This document shows positions 24,332-31,958 of a stretch of 51,270 bases of DNA, in pieces. Numbering within the stretch: the first letter of the stretch is position 1; the number at the start of each line of letters is the position of its first letter. The notes below the pieces were generated by a model. It was not told the origin of the DNA, made no database searches, and saw nothing but the letters and a program-made list of their open reading frames with translations. The stretch covers positions 1-51,270 of the forward strand of contig JAMPXJ010000033.1 of the NCBI GenBank assembly GCA_023701205.1, given 5' to 3'. This DNA is from Oligoflexia bacterium (GTDB taxonomy: Bacteria; Bdellovibrionota; UBA1018). The translations under genes were made by a program, and so were the position numbers.

Positions 24332-27262
24332 CTACGTGAGCCGCTCGATGACCTCGCGGACCAGCTTATGCGACCCGATCGACCGCAGCGCCTCTCGGAT
24401 ATCGCGACTGAGGTCCTTGGGATTGCGCTCGAGATCGACCATCTCGATGATCGGCAGCACGGCGGACTTGTCCTTGATCTTGCCCAGCGCGATCACCGCC
24501 TGACGGCGCACGATGGGCTCGTTATCCTTGAGCAGCGCGACGAGCATCGGCACGCATTCCTGCAGCTCGGCCAGGAACATCTTCATCATCTCGTCGTGGT
24601 GGCGCCAGCGGCGCAAAAGCGAGCTGTATTCCGCGATCAGCGTGAGCTCGCCGATCGCGAACGCCGCGCTCGAGCGCATCAGGTGGTCCGAGTGCATGAG
24701 CATGGGCTTGAGGGTGTCGATGACCTCGACATGGCCGGCCGCGAAGAGCGCCATCGCGGCATTGGCCTTGATGCGGTTGTTGCGGCTGTTGAGCTTGGGA
24801 AGGATCAGATCCGAGCAGCGCGGGTCGCGCGCCTGCGCGAGCGCCTCGATGGCGTTGGCGACGATGCGCTCGTTGGGGGAGTCCAGGTAAGGCACGATCT
24901 CGAGGATCCGCTCGCTGGAGCAGATCCGGCCCGCGGCCGCGATGAGGGACGAGAGCACCTTCTCGCTCTTTTCGGACTTGAGGCAGGAAAGCAGCGCATC
25001 GACCGCGCGCGGATCATTGGGTGAAGCGAGCTTCCCGACCGCCGTGACCGCGCAAAGGCGCGTCCCCTCGTCGGCATCGCGCAGGCACTCCAGCAGGTAC
25101 GGCAGGGCCTCGGGGTTACGGGATTGGCCGAGCAGCTCGACGCTCCGGCGGCGGAGCGAGAGGTCCGGCCCGCGCAGATGCGCGACCAGGACGTCGAGGT
25201 CGCGGATCCCCACGAGCTCATAGACCGTGACGTCCTCCTGCTTGCCGCGGACGCGCTCCTTGGAGTGCTCCACGTACTCGAGCAGGCCGCGGATCTTCTC
25301 CTCGACGTGGTTCGAGAACACGATCTTCGTGTGAGTGCCCGTCTTAGAGAGCTTCTCGATGCGGTTGGCGAGGTTCACCACGTCGCCGATCACGGTGAAA
25401 TCCATCCGGTCCTTGGCGCCGATCGGGCCCGAGATGATCTCGCCATGAGTGATCCCGACGCCGATCTCCAGCGTGCGCTTCTGGAGATTCCGCCGACGCT
25501 CGTTGAACTCCGCCAGCCGCTCGCGCATTTCCAAGGCGCAGTAGATCGCCTGCAGCGCCGTGCCCGCGGAGGTCGGGCCATAGAACGGCTCGGCCGGGCG
25601 GATCGTGCGGACCTCCTCGCCTGCGTAGAACACCGCAAGGAGCGCGTCCCCGATGAACTTGTCGACCTCGCCGCCGTATTTATAGACGACCTCGACCATC
25701 TCCGAGAAATACTCGTTGAGCATCGAGGTGACCTCTTCGGCGTCCAGGCTCTCGCAATGGGCGACGAAGTCGCGGATATCCGAGAAAAGCACGGTCGCCG
25801 CCACGCGCGAGCCGCCGACCTTGAGCCCGCCGTCGGGGCTTTCCATGGCGTTCATGATCTGCCGGTAGGTCGAGTCCGAGAGGTACTTGCGCAGCTCCTT
25901 CTTTTTCCTGAGCTCGTTGGTCATCCCGTTGAAGGAGCTCACCAGCTCGGCGATCTCGTCCGACCCCCGCGCCTCGACGTGCACGTTGAAGTCACCCGCC
26001 GCGACCTTCTGCACGGCGCCGGCCAGGCGTCGGATAGGGCGGATCAGCAGTTGGGCGAAGACGATGGCGATCACGAGGCCGAGCGCGAGCGACGGAACGA
26101 GGTCGATCAGGATCTGCTCACGGATCGCCTGAATGCTCTTCCGGAGAGTCTGGAAGCTGAAAACGTACTCCACCCAGAAGAGCGGCTCCTGGCTCTCGTT
26201 GCGATACGCGCTCACGACCGAAAGGAAGCGCTCGCCGTTGCGCTCCAGGTAGCGGGTCACGTAGCCGCGCGCGTTGAGCAGCTCCTCGGTTTCCGGCGAG
26301 TATCCGGCGTTCATCGCGCCGCCGGGGCCGTTGAGCGGGCCGATCGAAGCCTGCTCGCTGTCGAAAAGCACCGCGCCCGTCCGCCGCGAGATGATCCGGA
26401 TGCTCACGAGGTTCTCGTTGCTCGCGAAGATGTTCTTCACCTCGGGGAGGAAGCGGTCGAGATAATAGAAATAGTAGTAATTGGTGAAATCCGAGATGAC
26501 CCGCGACGTCGAAAACTGGCCGAAAAGCAGCGATTCCTTCTCGATCCGTTCCGTCTGCTCGCGCGTCTGGAGCGAGGCAAGCGTGGTGAAGACGATTGCC
26601 GCGGTGACGAGATTGATCAGGATGATCGTCACGATGAACTTCATCCGCAGGCGCCAGAACCGCTGAAAGAACTCGCGCGCGGCGAACAGCGCGATCTGGA
26701 GCCGCCCATGGCGCAGCAACCGGAAGATGAGGAGCCCCAGGAGCATCCCCGCCGCGAAGAGCGCGAGGATCCGGCCGCGGACGGCGGCGCCCTCGAACTC
26801 GTAGAGCACCCCGTACTGCTCCGCGGGCATGACGATCTCGACGCGGAAGCCGCGGATCAGGATGCTCGAGGAGCTGGCCGTCAGCCGGGAAACCACCTCG
26901 CCGTCGGGATAGCGGCTGCCCTCCCCTTCGGCCTTGGGCGTGGGCGAAGGCGCGCGCGAATCGAAGAGCACCGATCCGGAGCTCCCCAGGATGACGATCC
27001 GCTTGAGCGGCGGCTCCAGACTCTGGCGGATTCCGGGAAGGAACTGGTCCTCATAAAAGAAATAGAACGAGCCCTGGAAGTGGCTGAGTACCTTGGAATG
27101 CCGTTCCTGGACGGCGCTCATTCCCTGCCGGGCCAGCTCCCCCAGCAGCGCGTCTTTGTAAAATGAGAGCGAAATGACGTATGCTGTCGCAAGAAGGGTC
27201 CAGACGATCGCCGTCTTGAACGGAAATCGGCGCTTGCTGCGGGTTTCGCCGGGGGCGGACAT
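24332..27262 (-). CDS. Adenylate/guanylate cyclase receptor with HAMP and HEAT repeats
   Basis: 976 residues. TM1 about 16-34; extracytoplasmic segment with SFYFFYEDQFLPGIRQSL and SVLFDSR; TM2 about 165-187; TM3 about 208-230; a second segment with YYYFYYLDRFLPEVKNIF and AVLFDSE; TM4 about 392-414; HAMP about 415-462; class III cyclase about 485-680. The cyclase is catalytically complete: both metal aspartates are present (LFSDIRDF; KFIGDALLAVF) and DFTVIGDVVNLANRIE is normal. The last 280 residues are HEAT-like helical repeats (e.g. EALPYLLECLRDADEGTRLCAVTAVGKL). It probably makes cAMP from a membrane signal, with the HEAT array docking a partner. Divergent from the pseudouridine synthase at 27301. 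Confidence 0.92.
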   Translation of the reverse strand: MSAPGETRSKRRFPFKTAIVWTLLATAYVISLSFYKDALLGELARQGMSAVQERHSKVLSHFQGSFYFFYEDQFLPGIRQSLEPPLKRIVILGSSGSVLFDSRAPSPTPKAEGEGSRYPDGEVVSRLTASSSSILIRGFRVEIVMPAEQYGVLYEFEGAAVRGRILALFAAGMLLGLLIFRLLRHGRLQIALFAAREFFQRFWRLRMKFIVTIILINLVTAAIVFTTLASLQTREQTERIEKESLLFGQFSTSRVISDFTNYYYFYYLDRFLPEVKNIFASNENLVSIRIISRRTGAVLFDSEQASIGPLNGPGGAMNAGYSPETEELLNARGYVTRYLERNGERFLSVVSAYRNESQEPLFWVEYVFSFQTLRKSIQAIREQILIDLVPSLALGLVIAIVFAQLLIRPIRRLAGAVQKVAAGDFNVHVEARGSDEIAELVSSFNGMTNELRKKKELRKYLSDSTYRQIMNAMESPDGGLKVGGSRVAATVLFSDIRDFVAHCESLDAEEVTSMLNEYFSEMVEVVYKYGGEVDKFIGDALLAVFYAGEEVRTIRPAEPFYGPTSAGTALQAIYCALEMRERLAEFNERRRNLQKRTLEIGVGITHGEIISGPIGAKDRMDFTVIGDVVNLANRIEKLSKTGTHTKIVFSNHVEEKIRGLLEYVEHSKERVRGKQEDVTVYELVGIRDLDVLVAHLRGPDLSLRRRSVELLGQSRNPEALPYLLECLRDADEGTRLCAVTAVGKLASPNDPRAVDALLSCLKSEKSEKVLSSLIAAAGRICSSERILEIVPYLDSPNERIVANAIEALAQARDPRCSDLILPKLNSRNNRIKANAAMALFAAGHVEVIDTLKPMLMHSDHLMRSSAAFAIGELTLIAEYSSLLRRWRHHDEMMKMFLAELQECVPMLVALLKDNEPIVRRQAVIALGKIKDKSAVLPIIEMVDLERNPKDLSRDIREALRSIGSHKLVREVIERLT

Positions 27263-27300
27263 GGATCTTCATTGTAATGCGGCGTGAGGAGCTCTGTCCA

Positions 27301-27984
27301 ATGCCGGATCGTTTTCCGGAAAGTTTGATTCCCGAGGTAATTTTCGAGGATACTCATCTCATCGTGGTATCCAAGCCCGCGGGGTTATTGAGCCAGGGCG
27401 AGGAGACCGGCGGCCCGAACCTCGTCGACTGGCTCCGGGAACGCTTCGGCCGCAACTACGTGGGGCTCGTCCACCGGCTGGATCGCAATACCTCGGGAAT
27501 CATGCTCGTGGCCAAGCGGACCAAAGCGGCTGAGCGCCTGACGCGCGCGCTGCAGGAGGGAAAAATCTTCCGCTCCTACCTGGCCTGGGCCGAGGGAGAG
27601 CTGCGCGAGCCTGTGCGCTGGCATCACTTTCTCTGGAAGGACGAGGCCAAAAACCGGGTCCTCGTCGTCGCGCCCACGCACCCGAAGGCCAAAGAAGCCG
27701 TTCTTTCCGCCAAACCTTTGGCGCGAGGCCATTGGGGAGGTCGGCCGCTGACCCTGCTCGAGCTGGTGCTCGAGACCGGCCGTTCCCATCAGATCCGGGT
27801 GCAGGCGGCCAAGGAGAAGCTGCCGCTGCTGGGAGACCGCAAATACGGCGCGCGCGGGGATTTTCCCCGGCCGGCGCTGCATTCCTTCCGCCTCGCTTTC
27901 GAACACCCGATGAGCCAGGAACGCCTGGAGTTCGAGGCGCCGCTGCCCGCGGACCTCGCACGGATCAGTCAGGAGCCTTACTGA
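27301..27984 (+). CDS. RluA-family pseudouridine synthase
   Basis: 227 residues (an in-frame ATG at 27277 would add eight). Catalytic motif HRLDRNTSG with the essential Asp at about residue 63; KPAGLLSQG, GRSHQIRVQAA and PLLGDRKYG are the remaining family motifs. There is no S4 domain, so it is a short RluA/RluC-type enzyme modifying rRNA or tRNA uridines; target not predictable. Its 3' end overlaps the convergent methyltransferase gene by seven bases. Confidence 0.92.
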   Translation: MPDRFPESLIPEVIFEDTHLIVVSKPAGLLSQGEETGGPNLVDWLRERFGRNYVGLVHRLDRNTSGIMLVAKRTKAAERLTRALQEGKIFRSYLAWAEGELREPVRWHHFLWKDEAKNRVLVVAPTHPKAKEAVLSAKPLARGHWGGRPLTLLELVLETGRSHQIRVQAAKEKLPLLGDRKYGARGDFPRPALHSFRLAFEHPMSQERLEFEAPLPADLARISQEPY

Positions 27985-28931
27985 CGGGCCCGGAGGATCC
28001 AGCCTTTGAGGTAACGGTCCTCCTCCGACCCCAGGCGGGTCGGGAACGTCTCCGGAAGATCGATCCGACTCAGGATCTCGAACTCCCTTCGGCACTCGCG
28101 CGCGGCGGAGAGCACGTCGGCCTCGTAGCGCGACCAGCTGATCTGCGCGGAGTTGATCGAAGTCACGAGCACTCCGCCCGGAGCCAGGAGCGCCATGGCC
28201 TCGGCGTGGAGCTTCTTGAGATCCTTGGCAGTCGAAAAGCTCCCCTTCTTCCCGCGCGAGAATGACGGCGGGTCCAGGATCACGCAGTCAAAGAGCTTTC
28301 CTTCCCGGCGCAGCCGCGGGAGCCACTCGAAGACATCGCCGGCGATGAAACGCGCGCTCTCGGAGGCAAGCCCGTTGAGCGCCCAGTTCTGCTCGGCCCA
28401 CTGGATCGCGGGCTTGGCGAGATCCAGCGTCGTAACGTGAGCGGCGCCGCCCGCGCCCGCGGCGACCGAGAGGCTTCCCGTGTAGGAGAACGTATTGAGC
28501 ACCCGCCAGCCGCGCGCGCGCCGGAACAGCCACTGCCGAAGCGGCGCATGATCGAGGAAAAGCCCCGGATGCCGCGCCTTGAGCATCTGGACATGGAACT
28601 TCAGGCCAGGCTCCTTAACGGTGAAGCGTCCTTCGGGTGGCTCACCAAGAAGCACCTGCGGCTCCTCGGGCACGCCCTGCTCCGGCCGCGAAAGCGTCAC
28701 GACCGAGGCCGCGCCCCGAGCGCGGAGGAAATCGAGGATCTTCGCCGGCACCCCGCCTCCGGCCGCACGTTCCCACTGCGTGACCCAGTAATGCCCACCG
28801 AAGCGATCGATCGCGAAGGCGCGGAGCTCCTTGCCGCCCTCGCCGGGGCCGTGAAAAACCCGTAGCGCCTGCAGCTCACCGAAAAGACCGCGTTCCTCCC
28901 GCCACCGCCAGGCGCGCTCGAGCTCTTTCAT
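27978..28931 (-). CDS. RlmI/K-like SAM-dependent methyltransferase
   Basis: 317 residues. The start at 28931 overlaps the stop of the upstream pseudouridine synthase (ATGA), so the two are translationally coupled. The N terminus is a PUA-like/EEHEAD region; the Rossmann core has RVLNTFSYTGSLSVAAGAGGA (motif I), VTTLDLAKPAIQWAEQN (motif II) and the catalytic VILDPPSFSRGKKGSF. These are the marks of the Methyltrans_SAM family that includes RlmI and RlmKL, methylating C5 of 23S rRNA cytosine or similar. A longer open reading up to 29537 only traverses the upstream gene in the wrong frame. Confidence 0.9.
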   Translation of the reverse strand: MKELERAWRWREERGLFGELQALRVFHGPGEGGKELRAFAIDRFGGHYWVTQWERAAGGGVPAKILDFLRARGAASVVTLSRPEQGVPEEPQVLLGEPPEGRFTVKEPGLKFHVQMLKARHPGLFLDHAPLRQWLFRRARGWRVLNTFSYTGSLSVAAGAGGAAHVTTLDLAKPAIQWAEQNWALNGLASESARFIAGDVFEWLPRLRREGKLFDCVILDPPSFSRGKKGSFSTAKDLKKLHAEAMALLAPGGVLVTSINSAQISWSRYEADVLSAARECRREFEILSRIDLPETFPTRLGSEEDRYLKGWILRARQ

Positions 28932-29608
28932 GGCTTCCCCTTCTCCTCGCGCAGCCTCTGAACCCAGCTCTTGAAATCGGCGGGCCAGTAAGCTTCGAAA
29001 ACCTCTTTGGTCGGCAGCTCCAGCCGAGCGGAATGGAGCGCCACCCGCCCCACGCCCAGGATCCGCTCGCCCAGCCGCAGCTGCGTCGGACCGCCGTACT
29101 GCACATCGCCCAGCAGCGGGTGCCCCTCGCCCGAGAGGTGGATCCGGATCTGATGGCGACGTCCCGTATGCAGAAGCACCCGCGCGAGAAAGCTCCCCTG
29201 GAAGAGCTCCTTCACCTCGATCTGGGTGGCCGAAGGCATTCCCTCGATCGGCTTGGAGATCCGGAGAACCGGCGCACGGGGCACGCCCACGGCCAGGCAA
29301 TCGTAAGTCTTCTTCACCTGGTGTCTTTGAAACCAGTCGTTGGCCTGGCGATGGCTCTCGGCAGTCCGCGCGAAGAGCACCACCCCGCTCGTCTCCCGAT
29401 CGAGCCGGTGCACGACCCAGATTTTGCCGTAACGCTCCTCGAGCCAGGAATTGAGAATTCCCAGGGGAACGGGCGCGCTCGCTCCCGGACGTCCTGGAAT
29501 CGTGAGCCATCCGGCGGGCTTGTAAGCCGCCACCCACTGCTCCGTCAACCCGATCACCGCCGGGGTGTCTTCCGCCAGCAAAGCCATACTTGCTTTTAAA
29601 ACTAACAT
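28928..29608 (-). CDS. RluA-family pseudouridine synthase
   Basis: 226 residues; an internal ATG at 29587 is an alternative start because no ribosome-binding site is clear. Motifs: AAYKPAGWLTIPG, HRLDRETSG (catalytic Asp), TGRRHQIRIHLSGEGHPLLGD-type ending with VQYGG. No S4 domain. It forms a two-gene unit with the rRNA-methyltransferase-like gene, whose ATG overlaps this stop, and lies divergent from the SRPBCC gene. Two RluA paralogues within 2 kb suggest division of labour between rRNA or tRNA sites. Confidence 0.91.
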   Translation of the reverse strand: MLVLKASMALLAEDTPAVIGLTEQWVAAYKPAGWLTIPGRPGASAPVPLGILNSWLEERYGKIWVVHRLDRETSGVVLFARTAESHRQANDWFQRHQVKKTYDCLAVGVPRAPVLRISKPIEGMPSATQIEVKELFQGSFLARVLLHTGRRHQIRIHLSGEGHPLLGDVQYGGPTQLRLGERILGVGRVALHSARLELPTKEVFEAYWPADFKSWVQRLREEKGKP

Positions 29609-29638
29609 GGGAGTAAACCGGGGGGAACGGATTTAACC

Positions 29639-30232
29639 ATGATCAAATTCAGCCAGAAACGCGGTTTCTTCGGTGCCTTTTTCGTCCTGCTTCTCGGAAC
29701 CCTGCTGCTGCTCGCGGGCAGCATCGCCAACGGTCCCGATCGCGACCTCGAGCTTTCGCGCGAGGTGCCGTCCCGGACCCCGGTGGGGGCGCTCGGGGAG
29801 CGCCTCGGGGACCTCAAGAGCTGGCCCGCGTGGTTTCACTCGCTGAAGGAAGCCGTGAGCCTCGATCCGCTCCCTTTGCATGAGGGAAGCCGGCTCAAGC
29901 TCCGCATCGAGCCTCCCAAGAAACCCTGGAAGCGCTTCGAGCTCACGGCGCGCGTGATCGCGTTCGTACCGGGCCAGCGTCTCGCGCTCCGGATCGAGGA
30001 GGATTCCACGGAAAGGCTCACCCGGCTTTTCGATCGCCTCGAATGGCGGGTGGAGGTCCTGCCGGGACAGGCGCCCTTCGCCTCGCTCGTCCGGGGCGTC
30101 GCCTCGGCTCATACCGCCAGCTGGCGCGCCCGCCTGCTCGGCACGATCGCCGAGCGTATCGTCCTGCACCAGGTCTACTACCCGAACCTGATCCAGCTTG
30201 CCGAACAAGGCGAGACAGTCAGGGCGGAGTGA
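29639..30232 (+). CDS. Membrane-anchored SRPBCC-type protein
   Basis: 197 residues. One N-terminal hydrophobic segment (about 10-28, FFGAFFVLLLGTLLLLAG), which is either a signal anchor or uncleaved leader. After residue 35 the pattern matches an SRPBCC (START-like) domain: ELSREVPSRTPVGALGERL, DLKSWPAWFHSL, LTARVIAFVPGQRLALRIEE. Such domains bind hydrophobic ligands; the ligand here is unknown. The 3' end overlaps the convergent DUF2339 gene by 14 bases. Confidence 0.78.
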   Translation: MIKFSQKRGFFGAFFVLLLGTLLLLAGSIANGPDRDLELSREVPSRTPVGALGERLGDLKSWPAWFHSLKEAVSLDPLPLHEGSRLKLRIEPPKKPWKRFELTARVIAFVPGQRLALRIEEDSTERLTRLFDRLEWRVEVLPGQAPFASLVRGVASAHTASWRARLLGTIAERIVLHQVYYPNLIQLAEQGETVRAE

Positions 30233-31901
30233 GCTCCCATTCTTTCAGCCGCCGGAAGAGCCACCCTCCGGCGTAAAGCAGTCCACCCGTGAGCAGCAGG
30301 CAGAGGATCCGAACTCCGGGCGTCGCATTGCTCACGTCATAGAGCAGCGCCTTGCCCGCCGCGAGCCCCAGGACGATGAGCGAGGAACGCGCCCAGACCG
30401 CGTCGCGTTTGCGTGCGGCGAGTGCCAGGATCAGGCCCGCATAGCCTGCCCAGCTCGCCGATACGGCGAGCGAGCCTTGGGCCTCGACGAGCCGGTAGAG
30501 CCCGAGGATTCCCTGCAGGTGCGCGGCGAAGAGCAGCAGCTCTCCGGGCTTTTTCGGGAAAGACGCGCCGACGTCCCCGGGACGCATCGCGAGGACCCCC
30601 ATGCCGAGCGCGAAGAGCAGAGCCGGAATTCCCGCCCAGGCCTCGGAGTGGCTCAGAGCGCGATTCGCGAGACTCAGGTACTCGCTCAGGGCGAAGATGC
30701 CGAAGACGACGAGCAGAAGCCCGCTGGCGGGGCCGCCTTCGCGCCGGCGCTCATCGCTCAGGCGCGAGCCGGCTCCGAGCACCAGGGCGGCGACGAGAAG
30801 TACGAGCGGAATTCCCCGGTAATCCGCGGGGAGGAGCACGAGATAGCCCGAATGCAGGAGCACCAGCGCGCCGAAGGACGCCGCAAGCTCGCGGCTGGCT
30901 CGAACACCCTGGTCCAGCTGCTTCCCGGCGACGCGCTGAATTCCAAGCAGCAAGAGCGCGAAGCCGATGCTGAGCCAGGGAGCCCACTCCGGCGAAAGCA
31001 GCCGAAGGTGGCGATACTCGATCGCATAGAAGAAGATCAGCGCCGGAAAATACGCCCAGGCTTCGGCCGCGTTCAAGGCCATGCGATTTCTGACGGAATA
31101 CCAAGCGGCTCCTCCGGCGAATATCAGGAACTGGAATGCCTGCAGTGCCGCGAGCAGGAGATGATCCTCCGAACGCGTCCCGAGCGCCCAGAACTCGGTG
31201 CAGGCGATCGCGAAGTAAGCGGCGGCCAAGGGAAGCGCGCGCGAGCGGCGCGCGGCCGCGACGGCGCCGAAGGTCAGCGATGCCAGCACGAAGTACACCG
31301 GCAGGAGGGCGCCCGGGGAGCGCGTTCCGGCCAGCAGCGGCACGAAGTACGCGCCGATCGCCGCGGTCACCGCGTAAAGGTCGCTCCTGAACTCCCGCTG
31401 CAGCATAAGACAAAGCGTCGAGACGAGGCCCGCAAGCAGGACCGCGCCTTCCCAGGGCACCAGGCCCAGGTAGGAGTGGGCCGCGAGGGCGGCCGCGTAA
31501 AGAACGATCACCCCGGCCGCGGGCAGGTAACCTGAGTAGCTCGCGTCGCGCCTGCGCAGCAGGAGCCCCGCGCCCACCAGGCCCAGTCCGAAAGTCACGG
31601 CCAGCCCCAGCTGGCGTAGCGGCGTGAGCCAGCCCTCCTCGATCGCGAGCTTGACGAGGAAGATCCCGGCCAGCGCGAAACAGATCACGCCCACGGCGCC
31701 GAGCGCGTTCCCCGCCGAACCGGATTCCCGTCCCGCATCGCTCGTCGCGCGCGCCCGAGGCGCCGGAGAGGCCGGGAGCGTGGGCCGCGGCCTTGCCTGG
31801 CCGGTTCTCTCAAGGGCGACGACGCGGACTTCGATCTCCGCCAGCCGGTTTTCGAGCCGACTCAAGGCTTCCAGTGCTTCGGAAGGGTTCGTATCGGGCA
31901 T
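30219..31901 (-). CDS. DUF2339 polytopic membrane protein
   Basis: 560 residues from the ATG at 31901. An N-terminal coiled coil (ALEALSRLENRLAEIEVRVV) and proline-rich linker precede about 16-18 transmembrane helices with the DUF2339 features VGVICFALAGIFLVKLAIEEGWL and YLPAAGVIVLYAAALAAHSYLGL. Function of the family is unknown; members are often near cell-envelope genes. It starts 57 bases after the cyclase-like receptor gene on the same strand, so the two may be cotranscribed. The longer reading from 31958 is not supported by a ribosome-binding site. Confidence 0.85.
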   Translation of the reverse strand: MPDTNPSEALEALSRLENRLAEIEVRVVALERTGQARPRPTLPASPAPRARATSDAGRESGSAGNALGAVGVICFALAGIFLVKLAIEEGWLTPLRQLGLAVTFGLGLVGAGLLLRRRDASYSGYLPAAGVIVLYAAALAAHSYLGLVPWEGAVLLAGLVSTLCLMLQREFRSDLYAVTAAIGAYFVPLLAGTRSPGALLPVYFVLASLTFGAVAAARRSRALPLAAAYFAIACTEFWALGTRSEDHLLLAALQAFQFLIFAGGAAWYSVRNRMALNAAEAWAYFPALIFFYAIEYRHLRLLSPEWAPWLSIGFALLLLGIQRVAGKQLDQGVRASRELAASFGALVLLHSGYLVLLPADYRGIPLVLLVAALVLGAGSRLSDERRREGGPASGLLLVVFGIFALSEYLSLANRALSHSEAWAGIPALLFALGMGVLAMRPGDVGASFPKKPGELLLFAAHLQGILGLYRLVEAQGSLAVSASWAGYAGLILALAARKRDAVWARSSLIVLGLAAGKALLYDVSNATPGVRILCLLLTGGLLYAGGWLFRRLKEWELTPP

Positions 31902-31958
31902 GCCCTGATTGTAAGCCCGCGAACGGGAATTACAACCGCCCATGCATTCGGCCGCCAA

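Noticed and set aside
25124..27166. Plus-strand open frame of 680 codons
   Set aside because: Antisense to the cyclase receptor; composition is shadow-like and there is no recognisable domain or ribosome-binding site.
30198..31535. Plus-strand open frame of 445 codons
   Set aside because: Antisense to the DUF2339 membrane protein; highly charged composition is that of a shadow of hydrophobic codons.
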